Assembly: GCF_029625215.1 (NCBI RefSeq)
Contig: NZ_CP121197.1
Span: 1,550,001-1,614,000 of the forward strand
DNA: 64,000 nt
DNA from: Aurantibacillus circumpalustris
GTDB lineage: Bacteria > Bacteroidota > Bacteroidia > B-17B0 > Aurantibacillaceae
Direction: 5' to 3'
Below, one piece after another: positions 1-9,597 of the stretch. A program made the translations under genes and the position numbers. Below the pieces are notes generated by a model that did no database searches, was not told the origin of the DNA, and was given only the letters and a program-made list of their open reading frames with translations. How positions within the stretch are numbered: the first letter of the stretch is position 1; each line of letters opens with the position of its first letter.

Positions 1-467
1 TGATTTTCAACTACCATGGTTTCAAAATATACATTGTCACCAACATAGCCGCTTCCAATCAATCCTCTCGTATTGCAATAAAGTCTCCCAGAAGGATTGT
101 TCGAAAAATCTTTCCCTACTTCTAAATTTAATACCGGATCGAGGCGTAATTTAAATTTTTCTGTTTTTGGTTCTACTCTTATGAAATGTTTATAAAAAAC
201 CAAATCAATTGCTGGATCATCTTTAATGAATTTAAATAAACGATGTGTGTCTACAACCTGAACATACTTAGAAGAAAAAAAGTGCACATAGGGTTTTATT
301 CCACCATGAATAGCACTGTCTTTGGCTGCAAGTTGTTTTTCTGTAAGAACTGAAAAGGAATTGTCGCTTGGAAAATTGTAAAACTGAGCAGATATTTCAA
401 ATGAAAAAACACAGGAGAAGAAAATACATAATCCAAAAGTATAATTATGTATTTTTTTACAATGCAT
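1..467 (-). CDS. Partial secreted outer-membrane protein (RemB/Wzi-like), N-terminal part
   Basis: The reverse strand reads open from an ATG at 467 to the window edge (about 155 codons), so the C-terminal part is missing. The first 28 or so residues form a signal peptide (hydrophobic stretch, then SAQF). The visible mature part has a motif resembling NTRGLIGSGYVGDNVYF followed by ETMVVEN, which I associate with the start of Bacteroidota outer-membrane beta-barrel proteins annotated near exopolysaccharide and gliding genes (RemB-like). It starts 29 bp after fcl and is probably the third gene of the gmd-fcl operon, which fits a role in surface polysaccharide. The open frame and signal peptide are seen directly; the family assignment is a tentative recollection. 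Confidence 0.6.
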   Translation of the reverse strand, partial: MHCKKIHNYTFGLCIFFSCVFSFEISAQFYNFPSDNSFSVLTEKQLAAKDSAIHGGIKPYVHFFSSKYVQVVDTHRLFKFIKDDPAIDLVFYKHFIRVEPKTEKFKLRLDPVLNLEVGKDFSNNPSGRLYCNTRGLIGSGYVGDNVYFETMVVEN

Positions 468-496
468 TTGTTTTGAATCTCAATGGTAGGATATTC

Positions 497-1438
497 TTAC
501 CAGACTTTCACATTCTCTTTTTTCTTGAAGTCTTCATAAACAGATTTTATCCCTGCCTCTAACTCAATGGAATGTTTCCACCCAAGCTTATGTAAAAAGC
601 TAACATCCATTAGTTTTCTTGGTGTGCCGTCTGGTTTGCTCAAATCATGTTTAATTTCGCCTTTATAACCAACTATTTTTTGAATGAGTAGAGCAAGATC
701 CTTAATAGTAAGATCAACACCAGTTCCAATATTTACATGCTGACTACCTTCGTAATTTTGCATGAGATAAACACAAGCATCTGCCATATCATCAGCGTGC
801 AAAAATTCACGCATTGGTGAACCAGTTCCCCACATTTCAACGAAGGGAAGGTTATTTTCTTTTGCTTCGTGAAATTTACGAATCAAAGCCGGTAATACAT
901 GAGAATTATTTAGATTGTAATTATCATTTTGACCATACAAATTCGTTGGCATCACCGAAATAAAATTGGCGCCGTACTGCCTTCTATAACTCTCACACAA
1001 TTTGATCCCCGCAATTTTTGCAATCGCATAAGGTTCATTCGTATCTTCCAAATAACCACTTAATAAATATTCTTCTTTTAAAGGTTGTGGTGCAAGTTTC
1101 GGGTAAATGCAAGAAGAACCCAAAAACATAAGTTTTGTTACTTTGTTTTCAAAAGCAGAATGAAGAACATTGTTTTGGATCATCAAATTTTCGTATAAAA
1201 AATCTGCTCTATAAACATTATTAGCATTGATGCCACCAACTTTTGCAGCCGCTAAAAAAACATAATCAGGTTTTTCTGTTCTAAAAAAATCAGATACTTG
1301 TTGTTGATTCCTTAAATCTAATTCTTTGGAAGTTTTTAATACAAAATTTGAAAATCCTTTGTTTTGTAAATTTCTTAAAATGGCCGAACCTACCATTCCA
1401 CGGTGCCCGGCGATGTATATTTTGGATTCTGCGTTCAT
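497..1438 (-). CDS. fcl: GDP-L-fucose synthase
   Basis: This 313-residue protein is an extended short-chain dehydrogenase that epimerises and reduces GDP-4-keto-6-deoxy-D-mannose to GDP-L-fucose with NADPH in the cytoplasm. The N-terminal nucleotide-binding motif reads [10 protein letters not shown], and the catalytic Tyr-Lys pair lies in PYAIAK after a Ser-Ser-Cys segment (LGSSCIYP), as in WcaG/Fcl. Length is normal for the family. It lies 59 bp downstream of gmd on the same strand, so the two consecutive enzymes of GDP-fucose synthesis are probably co-transcribed. The product supplies fucose for surface glycans. Confidence 0.95.
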   Translation of the reverse strand: MNAESKIYIAGHRGMVGSAILRNLQNKGFSNFVLKTSKELDLRNQQQVSDFFRTEKPDYVFLAAAKVGGINANNVYRADFLYENLMIQNNVLHSAFENKVTKLMFLGSSCIYPKLAPQPLKEEYLLSGYLEDTNEPYAIAKIAGIKLCESYRRQYGANFISVMPTNLYGQNDNYNLNNSHVLPALIRKFHEAKENNLPFVEMWGTGSPMREFLHADDMADACVYLMQNYEGSQHVNIGTGVDLTIKDLALLIQKIVGYKGEIKHDLSKPDGTPRKLMDVSFLHKLGWKHSIELEAGIKSVYEDFKKKENVKVW

Positions 1439-1497
1439 TCTTGTTTACACAATTTATAACTTAGCTTAAAGAATTTGTTTGGGATAAAATAAATTAC

Positions 1498-2586
1498 TTA
1501 TTCTTTGTAATTTAAAACCTTGTGTCCGCCCTCTATTAAATATTTGTCGCGTTTAAATAATTCAAGATCGGCTTGAACCATTTCTTTACAGAGTTCAGAA
1601 ACAGTGTAGGTTGGAGTCCAGCCCATTTTATTTTTAGCTTTTGTAGCGTCACCTACCAAAAGATCTACCTCAGCAGGACGATAATATTTTGGATCTATCT
1701 CAACTAATGTTTTACCACTTTTAATGTCGATTCCTTTTTCATTTTCATTTTTTCCTTCCCATTTCAACGCAATGCCTACTTCGGCAAAAGCCATATTAAT
1801 AAACTCTCTAACGGTTATCTTAATACCGGTGGCAAGCACAAAATCATCTGGTTCATCTTGCTGTAACATACGCCACATACCTTCCACATAATCTTTAGCA
1901 TGTCCCCAGTCGCGTTCAGAATCAATGTTCCCCATAAAAAGTTTGTCCTGCATTCCCAAACTAATTTTTGCGACTGCTCTGGTTATTTTACGGGTAACAA
2001 ATGTTTCTCCGCGTAAAGGACTTTCATGATTAAATAAAATACCATTGCAGGCATACATGCCATAACTTTCACGGTAATTTTTGGTAATCCAAAATCCGTA
2101 AAGTTTTGCTACACCGTAAGGACTACGGGGATAAAAGGGCGTTGTTTCTTTTTGAGGAATTTCTTGAACTAAACCGTACAGTTCGCTTGTAGAGGCTTGA
2201 TAGAAACGTGTTTTTTTCTCTAAACCTAAAATGCGAATTGCCTCTAATATTCTTAAAGTTCCAATACCATCTGCATTGGCAGTATATTCAGGGGTATCAA
2301 AGCTAACTTTTACATGCGACATAGCCGCTAGATTATAAATTTCGTCAGGCTTTACTTCTTGTACTATTCTTATGAGATTGGTACTATCTGTTAAGTCGCC
2401 ATAATGCAATTTAAAACTTACATTTTTTTCATGTTGATCTTGGTAGAGGTGATCTATTCGGTCAGTATTAAACAAAGAACTACGGCGCTTTACGCCGTGA
2501 ACTTCATATCCTTTACTCAACAACAATTCGGAAAGATATGCTCCATCTTGCCCCGTTACGCCTGTGATAAGTGCTACTTTTGCCAT
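1498..2586 (-). CDS. gmd: GDP-mannose 4,6-dehydratase
   Basis: This protein catalyses dehydration of GDP-D-mannose to GDP-4-keto-6-deoxymannose, the first step towards GDP-L-fucose. It has the Rossmann motif [14 protein letters not shown], the RRSS segment typical of Gmd, and the YGVAK catalytic Tyr-Lys motif. I place the start at the ATG at 2586 (362 residues) because the frame extension up to 2604 adds only six residues (MLIEKI) ahead of the conserved MAKVALITG start. Length is typical. It is the first gene of the gmd-fcl-outer-membrane protein operon and is divergent from the DUF3098 gene. Confidence 0.95.
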   Translation of the reverse strand: MAKVALITGVTGQDGAYLSELLLSKGYEVHGVKRRSSLFNTDRIDHLYQDQHEKNVSFKLHYGDLTDSTNLIRIVQEVKPDEIYNLAAMSHVKVSFDTPEYTANADGIGTLRILEAIRILGLEKKTRFYQASTSELYGLVQEIPQKETTPFYPRSPYGVAKLYGFWITKNYRESYGMYACNGILFNHESPLRGETFVTRKITRAVAKISLGMQDKLFMGNIDSERDWGHAKDYVEGMWRMLQQDEPDDFVLATGIKITVREFINMAFAEVGIALKWEGKNENEKGIDIKSGKTLVEIDPKYYRPAEVDLLVGDATKAKNKMGWTPTYTVSELCKEMVQADLELFKRDKYLIEGGHKVLNYKE

Positions 2587-2666
2587 AATTTTTTCAATTA
2601 ACAATATTACAAAAAATTAATGCACAAACCTTCGTATTAATGGCTAATCATAAAGTGAATTTTGCT

Positions 2667-2674
2667 TATATTTG
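2667..2674 (+). promoter_or_regulatory. Bacteroidota -7 box (TATATTTG) upstream of DUF3098
   Basis: TATATTTG matches the TAnnTTTG consensus exactly and sits 27 bp before the ATG at 2702. I do not see a good TTTG element at the expected distance upstream, so this is a half-match only. Confidence 0.45.
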
Positions 2675-2701
2675 GACTCTAATTATTTCAAAAAATATCT
2701 T

Positions 2702-2941
2702 ATGAAAAGCACCTTCACTAAAAAAAATTATTATGTTCTTGTTGCAGGAATAGCCTTAATTATTCTTGGATACGTATTAATGATTGGCGGTGGCAGTGAC
2801 GATCCAAATGTTTTTAATCCCGAGATTTTTAATTTCCAACGTATTACCTTAGCTCCTATGGTTTGTTTGATTGGCTTTGTTTCAATCATTGTCGCGATTA
2901 TGTGGCGTCCGAAAACGGAAGAGGTTGAAGCGACCAAATAA
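2702..2941 (+). CDS. DUF3098 family small membrane protein
   Basis: A 79-residue protein with two transmembrane segments (roughly residues 10-30 and 50-70) separated by a loop containing GGGSDDPNVFNPEIF and IFNFQRITLAP, which is the hallmark of the Bacteroidota DUF3098 family. The function is unknown. I choose the ATG at 2702 over an in-frame TTG at 2672, because the TTG overlaps the TATATTTG promoter box. It precedes uppP by 57 bp. In other Bacteroidota this family commonly sits between ftsX and uppP; here all three are neighbours but ftsX comes last. Confidence 0.8.
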   Translation: MKSTFTKKNYYVLVAGIALIILGYVLMIGGGSDDPNVFNPEIFNFQRITLAPMVCLIGFVSIIVAIMWRPKTEEVEATK

Positions 2942-2998
2942 AAATAAGAGGTACCTCATTTCTTTTGTAAAATGGCATCCAATTCTATTTAATCAAAT

Positions 2999-3790
2999 AT
3001 GACTTATTTACAAGCATTTATTATTGCAATCATTGAAGGGTTAACAGAATTCCTTCCGGTCTCTTCTACTGGACATATGATTTTGGCGGATTCATTGTTG
3101 AAAATTCAAAATCAGGAATTTGCAAAAACATTTGAAATTGTTATTCAGTTGGGTGCAATTTTAGCAGTGCTTCTAATCTACATCAAACGTTTTTTTGTTG
3201 GAATTAATATTTATATAAAGCTCTTTGTTGCCTTTTTACCAACCGGTATTATTGGGTTATTGGCATATAAAACTATTAAACATTATTTATTCAATCCATT
3301 CACAGTTAGCATCGCTTTAATAGTGGGCGGTGTTATTTTAATTCTACTCGATAAATGGAGTGAGAATAAAAAAAGCGAGTATAAAAATGTTGAAGATATA
3401 AGTTTTACTGGCGCATTAAAAATTGGGTTCATTCAGTGTTTTTCAATGATCCCTGGTGTTTCAAGAGCGGCGGCTACTATATTTGGTGGTATTTTTTCAG
3501 GATTTGATAGAAAACAAGCCGCAGAGTTTTCTTTTTTATTGGCTATTCCAACAATGTTTGCTGCTTCCGGTTATGATTTGCTTAAAGAAAAAGACAACAT
3601 TCATTTTGAGGATCTTAAACTAATGGCATTTGGCGGACTCATTGCTTTTATTGTTGCCATTTTTGCTGTAAAGGGTTTTATCGCTTTTCTAAATAAATAT
3701 GGGTTTAAGCATTTTGGGTGGTACCGCATCGCTCTTGGTATAGTATTTCTAAGTTATGCCATGTATGTAGGACTTGAAATCAGCGCCTAA
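2999..3790 (+). CDS. uppP: Undecaprenyl-diphosphatase
   Basis: A 263-residue polytopic membrane protein of the BacA/UppP family that dephosphorylates undecaprenyl diphosphate to recycle the lipid carrier for peptidoglycan and O-antigen synthesis; bacitracin resistance is a known side effect of its overexpression. The two signature regions are present: EGLTEFLPVSSTGHMIL near residue 14 and PGVSRAAAT near residue 156. About seven or eight hydrophobic segments are visible. Length is normal. It follows DUF3098 and precedes ftsX, all on the plus strand. Confidence 0.95.
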   Translation: MTYLQAFIIAIIEGLTEFLPVSSTGHMILADSLLKIQNQEFAKTFEIVIQLGAILAVLLIYIKRFFVGINIYIKLFVAFLPTGIIGLLAYKTIKHYLFNPFTVSIALIVGGVILILLDKWSENKKSEYKNVEDISFTGALKIGFIQCFSMIPGVSRAAATIFGGIFSGFDRKQAAEFSFLLAIPTMFAASGYDLLKEKDNIHFEDLKLMAFGGLIAFIVAIFAVKGFIAFLNKYGFKHFGWYRIALGIVFLSYAMYVGLEISA

Positions 3791-3834
3791 TTTAGCTTAA
3801 CAAACATCTTTCTGTTAATTATTACTTTGGTTAG

Positions 3835-3868
3835 TTGCCAATAAACAAGCAAATTAAAAATAACTTCG
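3835..3868 (+). promoter_or_regulatory. Candidate sigma-ABfr promoter of ftsX
   Basis: A TTG at 3835-3837 is followed after 23 nt by TAACTTCG at 3861-3868, a common variant of TAnnTTTG. It ends 18 bp before the proposed GTG start of ftsX. Spacing is at the upper limit of the usual 17-23 range. Confidence 0.35.
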
Positions 3869-3886
3869 CTCTATTAAAATAAAATT

Positions 3887-4756
3887 GTGAGCGATAGATT
3901 AACAAGAAAAAGACTTCGTACTTCGGGTGTAACGGTTATTATAAGCCTTGCATTGGTTTTATTTATGCTTGGAGCACTTGGTTTGCTTATTATTAACGCT
4001 AACAAACTCTCAACTCATTTTAAAGAAAATGTTGGCTTTCAAATTTATTTAAAAGACACAGCAACTTCAGCACAAACTGATGTGTTGATTCAAGAACTTA
4101 ATAATGCAGATTTTACTAAAAGTGTAAATCTTATCAGTAAAGAACAAGCTGCGCAAAAATTAAAGGCAGATTTAGGTGAAGATTTTGTAGCTTTTTTAGG
4201 AAGTAACCCGCTTTTAAATTCGCTGGAAGTTAAGCTGAATGCTAACTATGCAAATACCGACACCTTACAGATAATCGAAAAAAATTTGTTGCAAAAACCG
4301 TTTGTTAAGGAAGTCGTCTATCAAAAAGAAATGATAAACAAGCTAAATAAGAACACAAAAGCAGTGGCTTTTTTTATCCTTATTTTTAGCGGTGCGCTTT
4401 TAATAGTAGCCATAGCCCTTATTAACAATACAATTCGATTGTCTATTTATTCGCAACGGTTTCTAATTAGAACCATGTATTTGGTTGGAGCGACTCGTCT
4501 GTTTATTAGCAAACCTTTCATTTTTAAAGGATTTCGACAAGGGGTCATAGCCGGAATTATTGCCGGACTTTTATTGGCCGGATTTTTAATGCTAAGTACT
4601 AAGTTTATACCAGATCTTTTGCAGTTACAGGATGAAAACGTTCTTTTAATTTTATTTTGCGGAATCATTCTTGTAGGTGTGATCATTTCAGCTTTCAGTG
4701 CGTTTTTAGCGGTTTTAAGATACCTGCATTTAAAAACCAGCGATCTTTATTTTTAG
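3887..4756 (+). CDS. ftsX: Cell division protein FtsX
   Basis: A 289-residue permease-like protein with a short cytoplasmic N-terminus, a first transmembrane helix (about residues 17-38), an extracytoplasmic domain (about 40-155) and three C-terminal helices, which is the FtsX topology. Family-typical text includes VSLISKEQA-like NLISKEQAAQKLKADLGEDF and NPLLNSLEVKL in the periplasmic domain. FtsX partners the ATPase FtsE to control peptidoglycan hydrolases; ftsE is not in this window. The start is a GTG at 3887; no in-frame ATG precedes the first helix. Confidence 0.9.
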   Translation: MSDRLTRKRLRTSGVTVIISLALVLFMLGALGLLIINANKLSTHFKENVGFQIYLKDTATSAQTDVLIQELNNADFTKSVNLISKEQAAQKLKADLGEDFVAFLGSNPLLNSLEVKLNANYANTDTLQIIEKNLLQKPFVKEVVYQKEMINKLNKNTKAVAFFILIFSGALLIVAIALINNTIRLSIYSQRFLIRTMYLVGATRLFISKPFIFKGFRQGVIAGIIAGLLLAGFLMLSTKFIPDLLQLQDENVLLILFCGIILVGVIISAFSAFLAVLRYLHLKTSDLYF

Positions 4757-4780
4757 GCATCCCTTTAAATATTCTTAACC

Positions 4781-4809
4781 TTTATACCCTAAATAATTTC
4801 TTACATTTA
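4781..4809 (+). promoter_or_regulatory. Weak candidate promoter of the BI-1-like gene
   Basis: TTTA at 4781-4784, 17 nt, then TACATTTA at 4802-4809, located 22 bp before the ATG at 4832. Each half differs by one base from TTTG / TAnnTTTG. Confidence 0.3.
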
Positions 4810-4831
4810 TACCTAAAATAATTAACTGATA

Positions 4832-5566
4832 ATGGAAAATTTAAGAAGTACAGATATTAATAAAATTGAGTACACAACAATTGCAGGAGAAAATAAGTTG
4901 CTTAGAAACTCTTTTGCCTGGATGGCTTTAGCAATGTTACTCACTGCAATAGCTGCGTTGGTATTTGCAAACGTGCCAGAACTAACGAGCATTTTACTCG
5001 AAGAAACCGAAACTGGATTTAAGCCAACTATTTTTGCTTACATAGTAATGTTTGCACCACTATTATTTGTTCTTGGAATTAATTTTGGATTAAGTAAACT
5101 TTCTTATCCTGCATTGATCGGTTTGTTTATTGCTTACTCTATCATTAACGGAATTAGTTTTAGTTTTATTTTCTTTATATACGCTATTGGCTCAATCATT
5201 ACTGTGTTTTTTAGTACAACGGCATTATTCGCTTTAATGGCAATTGCAGGTTATACAACTAAAACAGATTTAACTAAAATGGGAAGTATCTTGATGATTG
5301 GTGTAGTTGGAATTGTAATCGCTTCACTCATCAATATGTTTATGGGAAGTGCCCAAATGGATTATATCATTAGTATTTTAGGAGTTATAATCTTCACTGG
5401 TCTAACTGCTTACGATGTTCAAAAAATTAAAAATCTGGGTCAGCAAGTTAATGGGGATTCAACTTTGGCAAATAAGCTAGGCATTATAGGCGCATTAACT
5501 TTATATCTTGATTTCATTAACTTATTCTTATTTCTTCTAAGATTGTTTGGTGGAAGAAAGGACTAA
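4832..5566 (+). CDS. Bax inhibitor-1 / YccA family membrane protein
   Basis: A 244-residue protein with seven predicted transmembrane helices and the C-terminal family motif FTGLTAYDVQKIK followed by ALTLYLDFINLFLFLLRLFG, which are diagnostic of the BI-1 (TMBIM) family. Bacterial members act as calcium-leak channels or interact with membrane proteases (YccA-FtsH in E. coli); the role here is unknown. It is a single gene closed by a strong hairpin terminator immediately downstream. Confidence 0.9.
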   Translation: MENLRSTDINKIEYTTIAGENKLLRNSFAWMALAMLLTAIAALVFANVPELTSILLEETETGFKPTIFAYIVMFAPLLFVLGINFGLSKLSYPALIGLFIAYSIINGISFSFIFFIYAIGSIITVFFSTTALFALMAIAGYTTKTDLTKMGSILMIGVVGIVIASLINMFMGSAQMDYIISILGVIIFTGLTAYDVQKIKNLGQQVNGDSTLANKLGIIGALTLYLDFINLFLFLLRLFGGRKD

Positions 5567-5591
5567 ATATTTTAGATTTATATAAATTAGA

Positions 5592-5620
5592 AGCCCTGTC
5601 AATGTTGACGGGGCTTTTTC
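5592..5620 (+). terminator. Rho-independent terminator after the BI-1-like gene
   Basis: The 10-bp arms 5592-5601 (AGCCCTGTCA) and 5606-5615 (TGACGGGGCT) pair with one G-T wobble around a 4-nt loop and are followed by a T run. Confidence 0.85.
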
Positions 5621-5684
5621 TTTGACCGCTGTTAGAAATACTTAACCTAGTGATTTGTAAGGCAGTGAACGAATGAGTGAATGA

Positions 5685-5717
5685 TTGTGTACTAGAATGA
5701 AAATAGTTATATCTTTG
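5685..5717 (+). promoter_or_regulatory. Candidate sigma-ABfr promoter of the giant T9SS protein
   Basis: TTG at 5685-5687, 22 nt, then TATCTTTG at 5710-5717, an exact TAnnTTTG match. This leaves a leader of roughly 60 nt before the ATG at 5787. Confidence 0.55.
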
Positions 5718-5786
5718 AATAGACTTTAAAAGCTGCTTTTAGTTTAATGTAAAAACAAATTCAATGATACCCAAAGAAAGAACAAA

Positions 5787-8700
5787 ATGAAACAATTTCT
5801 TTTTTTTATAATTGTACTGCTTGCTTACAAAGGAAATTTGTTTTCTCAAAATAGTGCGTGCGCTACTGCTTCTCCTTTTTGTACAGGTCAAACTATGAAT
5901 TTCCCTGCAACTACAGGAGTGCCAAATTCTCAGGTAGGACCCAATTATGGATGTCTTGGTTCACAACCTAATCCTGCTTGGTATTTTATGCAGATGGCGA
6001 ATACAGGTTCAATGTCAATTTCAATGGCTGCTGCAAGTGATATTGATTTTATTTGTTGGGGACCGTTTTCGAGTTTATCAGGCGCTTGCAATAGTTTAAC
6101 AAGTGGAAATATTCAATCATGCAGTTATTCTGGTTCACCAACAGAAACGTGTACAATTGCAAATGCGATTGCAGGGCAATTTTATCTTTTATTGATTACA
6201 AACTTTTCAAATCAAGTACAAAACATAACCTTTAATCAAAATAATGCTGGTACGTCGGGAGCTGCTACCACCAATTGTGGTTTTGTATGCGTCGTTTCAG
6301 GTACAACTTCAGGCATTGTTTGTTCTGGGCAATCTGTAACGGTTTCTCTTGGGCCAAACACAAGTACGTCAGTAAATACTTATACCTGGGTGGGTCCAAA
6401 CTCTTTTAGCTCCACTTCCTCAAGTAATATTTTTAATAACGTGCAAAATTCAGCAACTTATACTGTAATTGGCACGAGTAATGCTACGTTAAATAATATT
6501 CCGTATTCTGGAACTTGTCAAGCTGCTGTTACTGTTAGCGTAATCCAGCAACCTTCCTTTAGTATTACTCAAAGCACCACCAATATTTGTCAAGGGGGTA
6601 ATTTTTCAGCTGGTGTATCTTTTAGCCCTGCTGTTAATCCTGCAAATTATTTGTATAGTTGGTCCAATTCCTCTGGTGCCGGACCTTGGCAGATGTCATG
6701 GCCTTTCCTTCCACCACTTCTTCCAACTACTACAACATTAGCAACTATAATATACAGCGTTACAGTAGCTCCTTCAAACACCGCAGTAAACTGCCCGGTA
6801 ACGCAAACATTAGGTATTGTGATCAATAACCCTTTAACGCCTACAATTACAGCACCACCGAATCTTTGTAACACCTTTGCTCCTATACAATTAATGGCAG
6901 CTCCCGGAGGTGGCACTTGGAGCGCAAATCCTGCTGTAGGCATTGCGGGCACGTTCACTCCTTCAATTGCTTCCATTGGTACTAGTTCAGTAACATACAT
7001 GGTAGGTGTTGGGAATTGCATTGTAACTAAATCGGAAACCGTTTCAGTTTCTAAATTTTATTCTCCTGCACTTTCATCAGGAGTGAGTACATTATGTGTG
7101 CAAGATCCTTTATTTAACTTGATGAACATTCCTCAATTCACCGTTTCCGGATCCTGGGCTGGACCGCAGGTTGATAGCCTTAATCGCTTTAGTCCGTTTG
7201 GTCTCCCTACAGGCACATATGGCTTAACTTACAACACAAGATCTCTGCCTAATTATACAGTTTGTCCGGCTTCTACAGTTTTAATTGTTCCAGTTTTTAA
7301 TCCTCCAGTACCAGTTATCACTTCTATAAATCCACGTTGTACTAATTCGGGTACAATTGCTCTAACGGCAAATCCGCCTAACGGTGTTTGGTCTGGCGTT
7401 TCTGGAATTTCTCCAACAGGTATTCAAACACCTTCTGCTAATCCGATAGGAACCAACACAGTTATTTATACTGCTGGTTTAGGAACCTGTGTTGTAAGTT
7501 CTTCCAAAATATTTCATGTTTCACAATTTAATACAGCTGCTTTAACAGGAACAGTCCCACATTTGTGCGTAACGGGTGCTCCGGTAAATCTTATGAGCAT
7601 TGTTCAAAGTACAACGGGTGCTTGGACAGCTGTGGCACCTACACCATCGATTAGCGTTGGTAGTAACTTTTTTAATCCAGTTGGTTTGGCAACAGCTATA
7701 TATACGGTTTTATATACCAACCCATCCTCTCCCAATCCAACTTTATGTGTTGATGCGAGTAGTATTCAGATTTCAGTTTTAAATCCCGCTGTACCAAATA
7801 TTGGAATAGCTGGTCCTTTTTGTTCAACACAAGATCCTGTGCAATTGACGGTTAGCCCTGCTATCGGCCATTGGGTGGCGTCCTACTTTTTATCAGCCAA
7901 CGGAACTTTTTCACCCGCGTTAAGTCCGGTTGGAAATAATACAGTGCAATATGTTATTGGCACAAATACATGTAACGTTATACAAAGTAGAATTATTAGT
8001 ACAGAGGCATTCGTAACCGCGAAAATTACCGGAAGTCTTGGACCGCAATGTACTACTGGTCAACCGACAAATTTGTTACCCCTAGCATTAAGTAATAGCG
8101 GAACGTGGATTGGTCCTGGTATTAGCGGAACAAGTTTTAATCCCGGATTAAGCGGTGCGGGACAGTTTACAGTCACTTACAATACTTCCTCCATTCCGAG
8201 TGGTTTGTGTCCAGATAAATCGATATTGAGTGTTGAGGTGTTCTCTCTTGCAACACCTGTTATAACAAAAGTAGACCCTCTGTGTAATAATTCCCTGCCT
8301 ATAAAACTTAATGTGAACCCTGTTGGTGGCTTTTTTGGAGGTGGTATGATTGGAGCAATTTCAAACAGTGGCGTATTTAATCCTGCTATAGCTGGTATTG
8401 GTGATAATATTATTAGTTATAGTATTTCCTCGGGACCTTGTATTGCATTTACACAAGCGCATATCGAAGTAGACAAATTTGTTCCTGCTGATTTTGAAAA
8501 ATATGCTGAAACATATTATTGTTCGAATAGAGCGCCGTTTAATTTAAATAGTTTGGTTCAAAATCCCGGTGGTGCTTGGTACAGCAACAGTCCCGGTTGG
8601 GATGGTGGGATTATGTTCGATCCTTTTAAAGCTTATGAAGGTTCGAATACATTTACTTACCAAACGCATTCGGCTGTTTATCATTTGCTTTGTCCTGATG

Positions 8701-9530
8701 CCAAAACTGTAAGTATTCAGGTTAAAAATATTCCGCCGGTAACGGCCTCGTCGAGTAAAACTATTGGTTGTTTGCCGCTTGATGTGATTCTCACCTCTCC
8801 TCAAAATGGAGAGGCAATAATAGGTTATTGGTCAATAAACGACGGCACAGATTCACAGGAAGGGTTCACCACGAACCATGTTTTTACAAGCGCAGGATCT
8901 TATACACCTGTGTATACATATATCGATACCCAAGCAAAAGGATGCTCTACTCAGGTTATTTTAAGTCCAATTGAAGTGTACGAGTCTCCCAAGGCCGATT
9001 TTATTTTCCCTCCTGACGAGATAACAATCGCAAATCCAGAAGTACAATTTACGAATACTAGTTCTTCACTCAGAGATAATAAATATACTTGGACAGTCCA
9101 AGGACTCAATCAACGTTATGAATTAAATCCACTTATTTATTTTCCACAAATAGGAAATTATAAAGTTACACTCACCGCAACTTCAGTTCATAATTGTAAA
9201 AATGAAATAACGAAGTACATAGAAGTTAAAAATGATTTTGCAGTTTATATTCCAAATTCATTCACACCAAATTACGATGGACTAAACGATAAATTTAAAC
9301 CTGTTTTTTCTCTTTATGGATTAGATACTAAAAAATATAGATTCGAAATATTTGATCGCTGGGGACATTTATTATTTAGCACCACCGATGCGAATACTGG
9401 CTGGGATGGAACCATTCAAAACAAAGGTGAAGATCCTTTAAAAGAAGACACCTACATTTATAAATTGTCTTTCAAAGATCTTGAAGGACGCATTTACGAT
9501 AAGTTTGGAAATGTAACTTTGCTTAAGTAG
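5787..9530 (+). CDS. Giant secreted repeat protein with type B T9SS sorting domain (CHU_C)
   Basis: A 1247-residue protein with an N-terminal signal peptide (about residues 1-20, ending FSQN). Residues about 346-990 hold four tandem double modules of about 157-160 residues. Each unit starts with a segment like NPPVPVITSINPRC, contains GGTWSG-type and IGTNTVIYTAG-type strands, and ends with a LCPDAS-type segment; cysteines recur at fixed places. A PKD-like region follows (about 1060-1150). The C-terminus from about residue 1154 reads IPNSFTPNYDGLNDKFKP, then FEIFDRWGHLLF, then DGT, the gliding-motility-associated (type B) sorting domain recognised by the type IX secretion system. It is probably a surface or secreted adhesin; the ligand is unknown. 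Confidence 0.9.
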   Translation: MKQFLFFIIVLLAYKGNLFSQNSACATASPFCTGQTMNFPATTGVPNSQVGPNYGCLGSQPNPAWYFMQMANTGSMSISMAAASDIDFICWGPFSSLSGACNSLTSGNIQSCSYSGSPTETCTIANAIAGQFYLLLITNFSNQVQNITFNQNNAGTSGAATTNCGFVCVVSGTTSGIVCSGQSVTVSLGPNTSTSVNTYTWVGPNSFSSTSSSNIFNNVQNSATYTVIGTSNATLNNIPYSGTCQAAVTVSVIQQPSFSITQSTTNICQGGNFSAGVSFSPAVNPANYLYSWSNSSGAGPWQMSWPFLPPLLPTTTTLATIIYSVTVAPSNTAVNCPVTQTLGIVINNPLTPTITAPPNLCNTFAPIQLMAAPGGGTWSANPAVGIAGTFTPSIASIGTSSVTYMVGVGNCIVTKSETVSVSKFYSPALSSGVSTLCVQDPLFNLMNIPQFTVSGSWAGPQVDSLNRFSPFGLPTGTYGLTYNTRSLPNYTVCPASTVLIVPVFNPPVPVITSINPRCTNSGTIALTANPPNGVWSGVSGISPTGIQTPSANPIGTNTVIYTAGLGTCVVSSSKIFHVSQFNTAALTGTVPHLCVTGAPVNLMSIVQSTTGAWTAVAPTPSISVGSNFFNPVGLATAIYTVLYTNPSSPNPTLCVDASSIQISVLNPAVPNIGIAGPFCSTQDPVQLTVSPAIGHWVASYFLSANGTFSPALSPVGNNTVQYVIGTNTCNVIQSRIISTEAFVTAKITGSLGPQCTTGQPTNLLPLALSNSGTWIGPGISGTSFNPGLSGAGQFTVTYNTSSIPSGLCPDKSILSVEVFSLATPVITKVDPLCNNSLPIKLNVNPVGGFFGGGMIGAISNSGVFNPAIAGIGDNIISYSISSGPCIAFTQAHIEVDKFVPADFEKYAETYYCSNRAPFNLNSLVQNPGGAWYSNSPGWDGGIMFDPFKAYEGSNTFTYQTHSAVYHLLCPDAKTVSIQVKNIPPVTASSSKTIGCLPLDVILTSPQNGEAIIGYWSINDGTDSQEGFTTNHVFTSAGSYTPVYTYIDTQAKGCSTQVILSPIEVYESPKADFIFPPDEITIANPEVQFTNTSSSLRDNKYTWTVQGLNQRYELNPLIYFPQIGNYKVTLTATSVHNCKNEITKYIEVKNDFAVYIPNSFTPNYDGLNDKFKPVFSLYGLDTKKYRFEIFDRWGHLLFSTTDANTGWDGTIQNKGEDPLKEDTYIYKLSFKDLEGRIYDKFGNVTLLK

Positions 9531-9545
9531 GAATTAAATACCAAC

Positions 9546-9579
9546 AAAAAACCCGCATTTTTTAGATGCGGGTTTTTTA
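9546..9579. terminator. Bidirectional terminator between convergent genes
   Basis: AAAAACCCGCAT pairs with ATGCGGGTTTTT around a T-rich loop, with A and T tracts on both sides. It lies between the stop of the T9SS protein (9530) and the stop of the response regulator (9598), so it can serve both strands. Confidence 0.85.
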
Positions 9580-9597
9580 ATTTTTGTAAGAAAAAAC

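Noticed and set aside
368-562. Plus-strand open frame of 64 codons
   Set aside because: It runs antisense to the start of the truncated outer-membrane gene and the end of fcl, with no family features.
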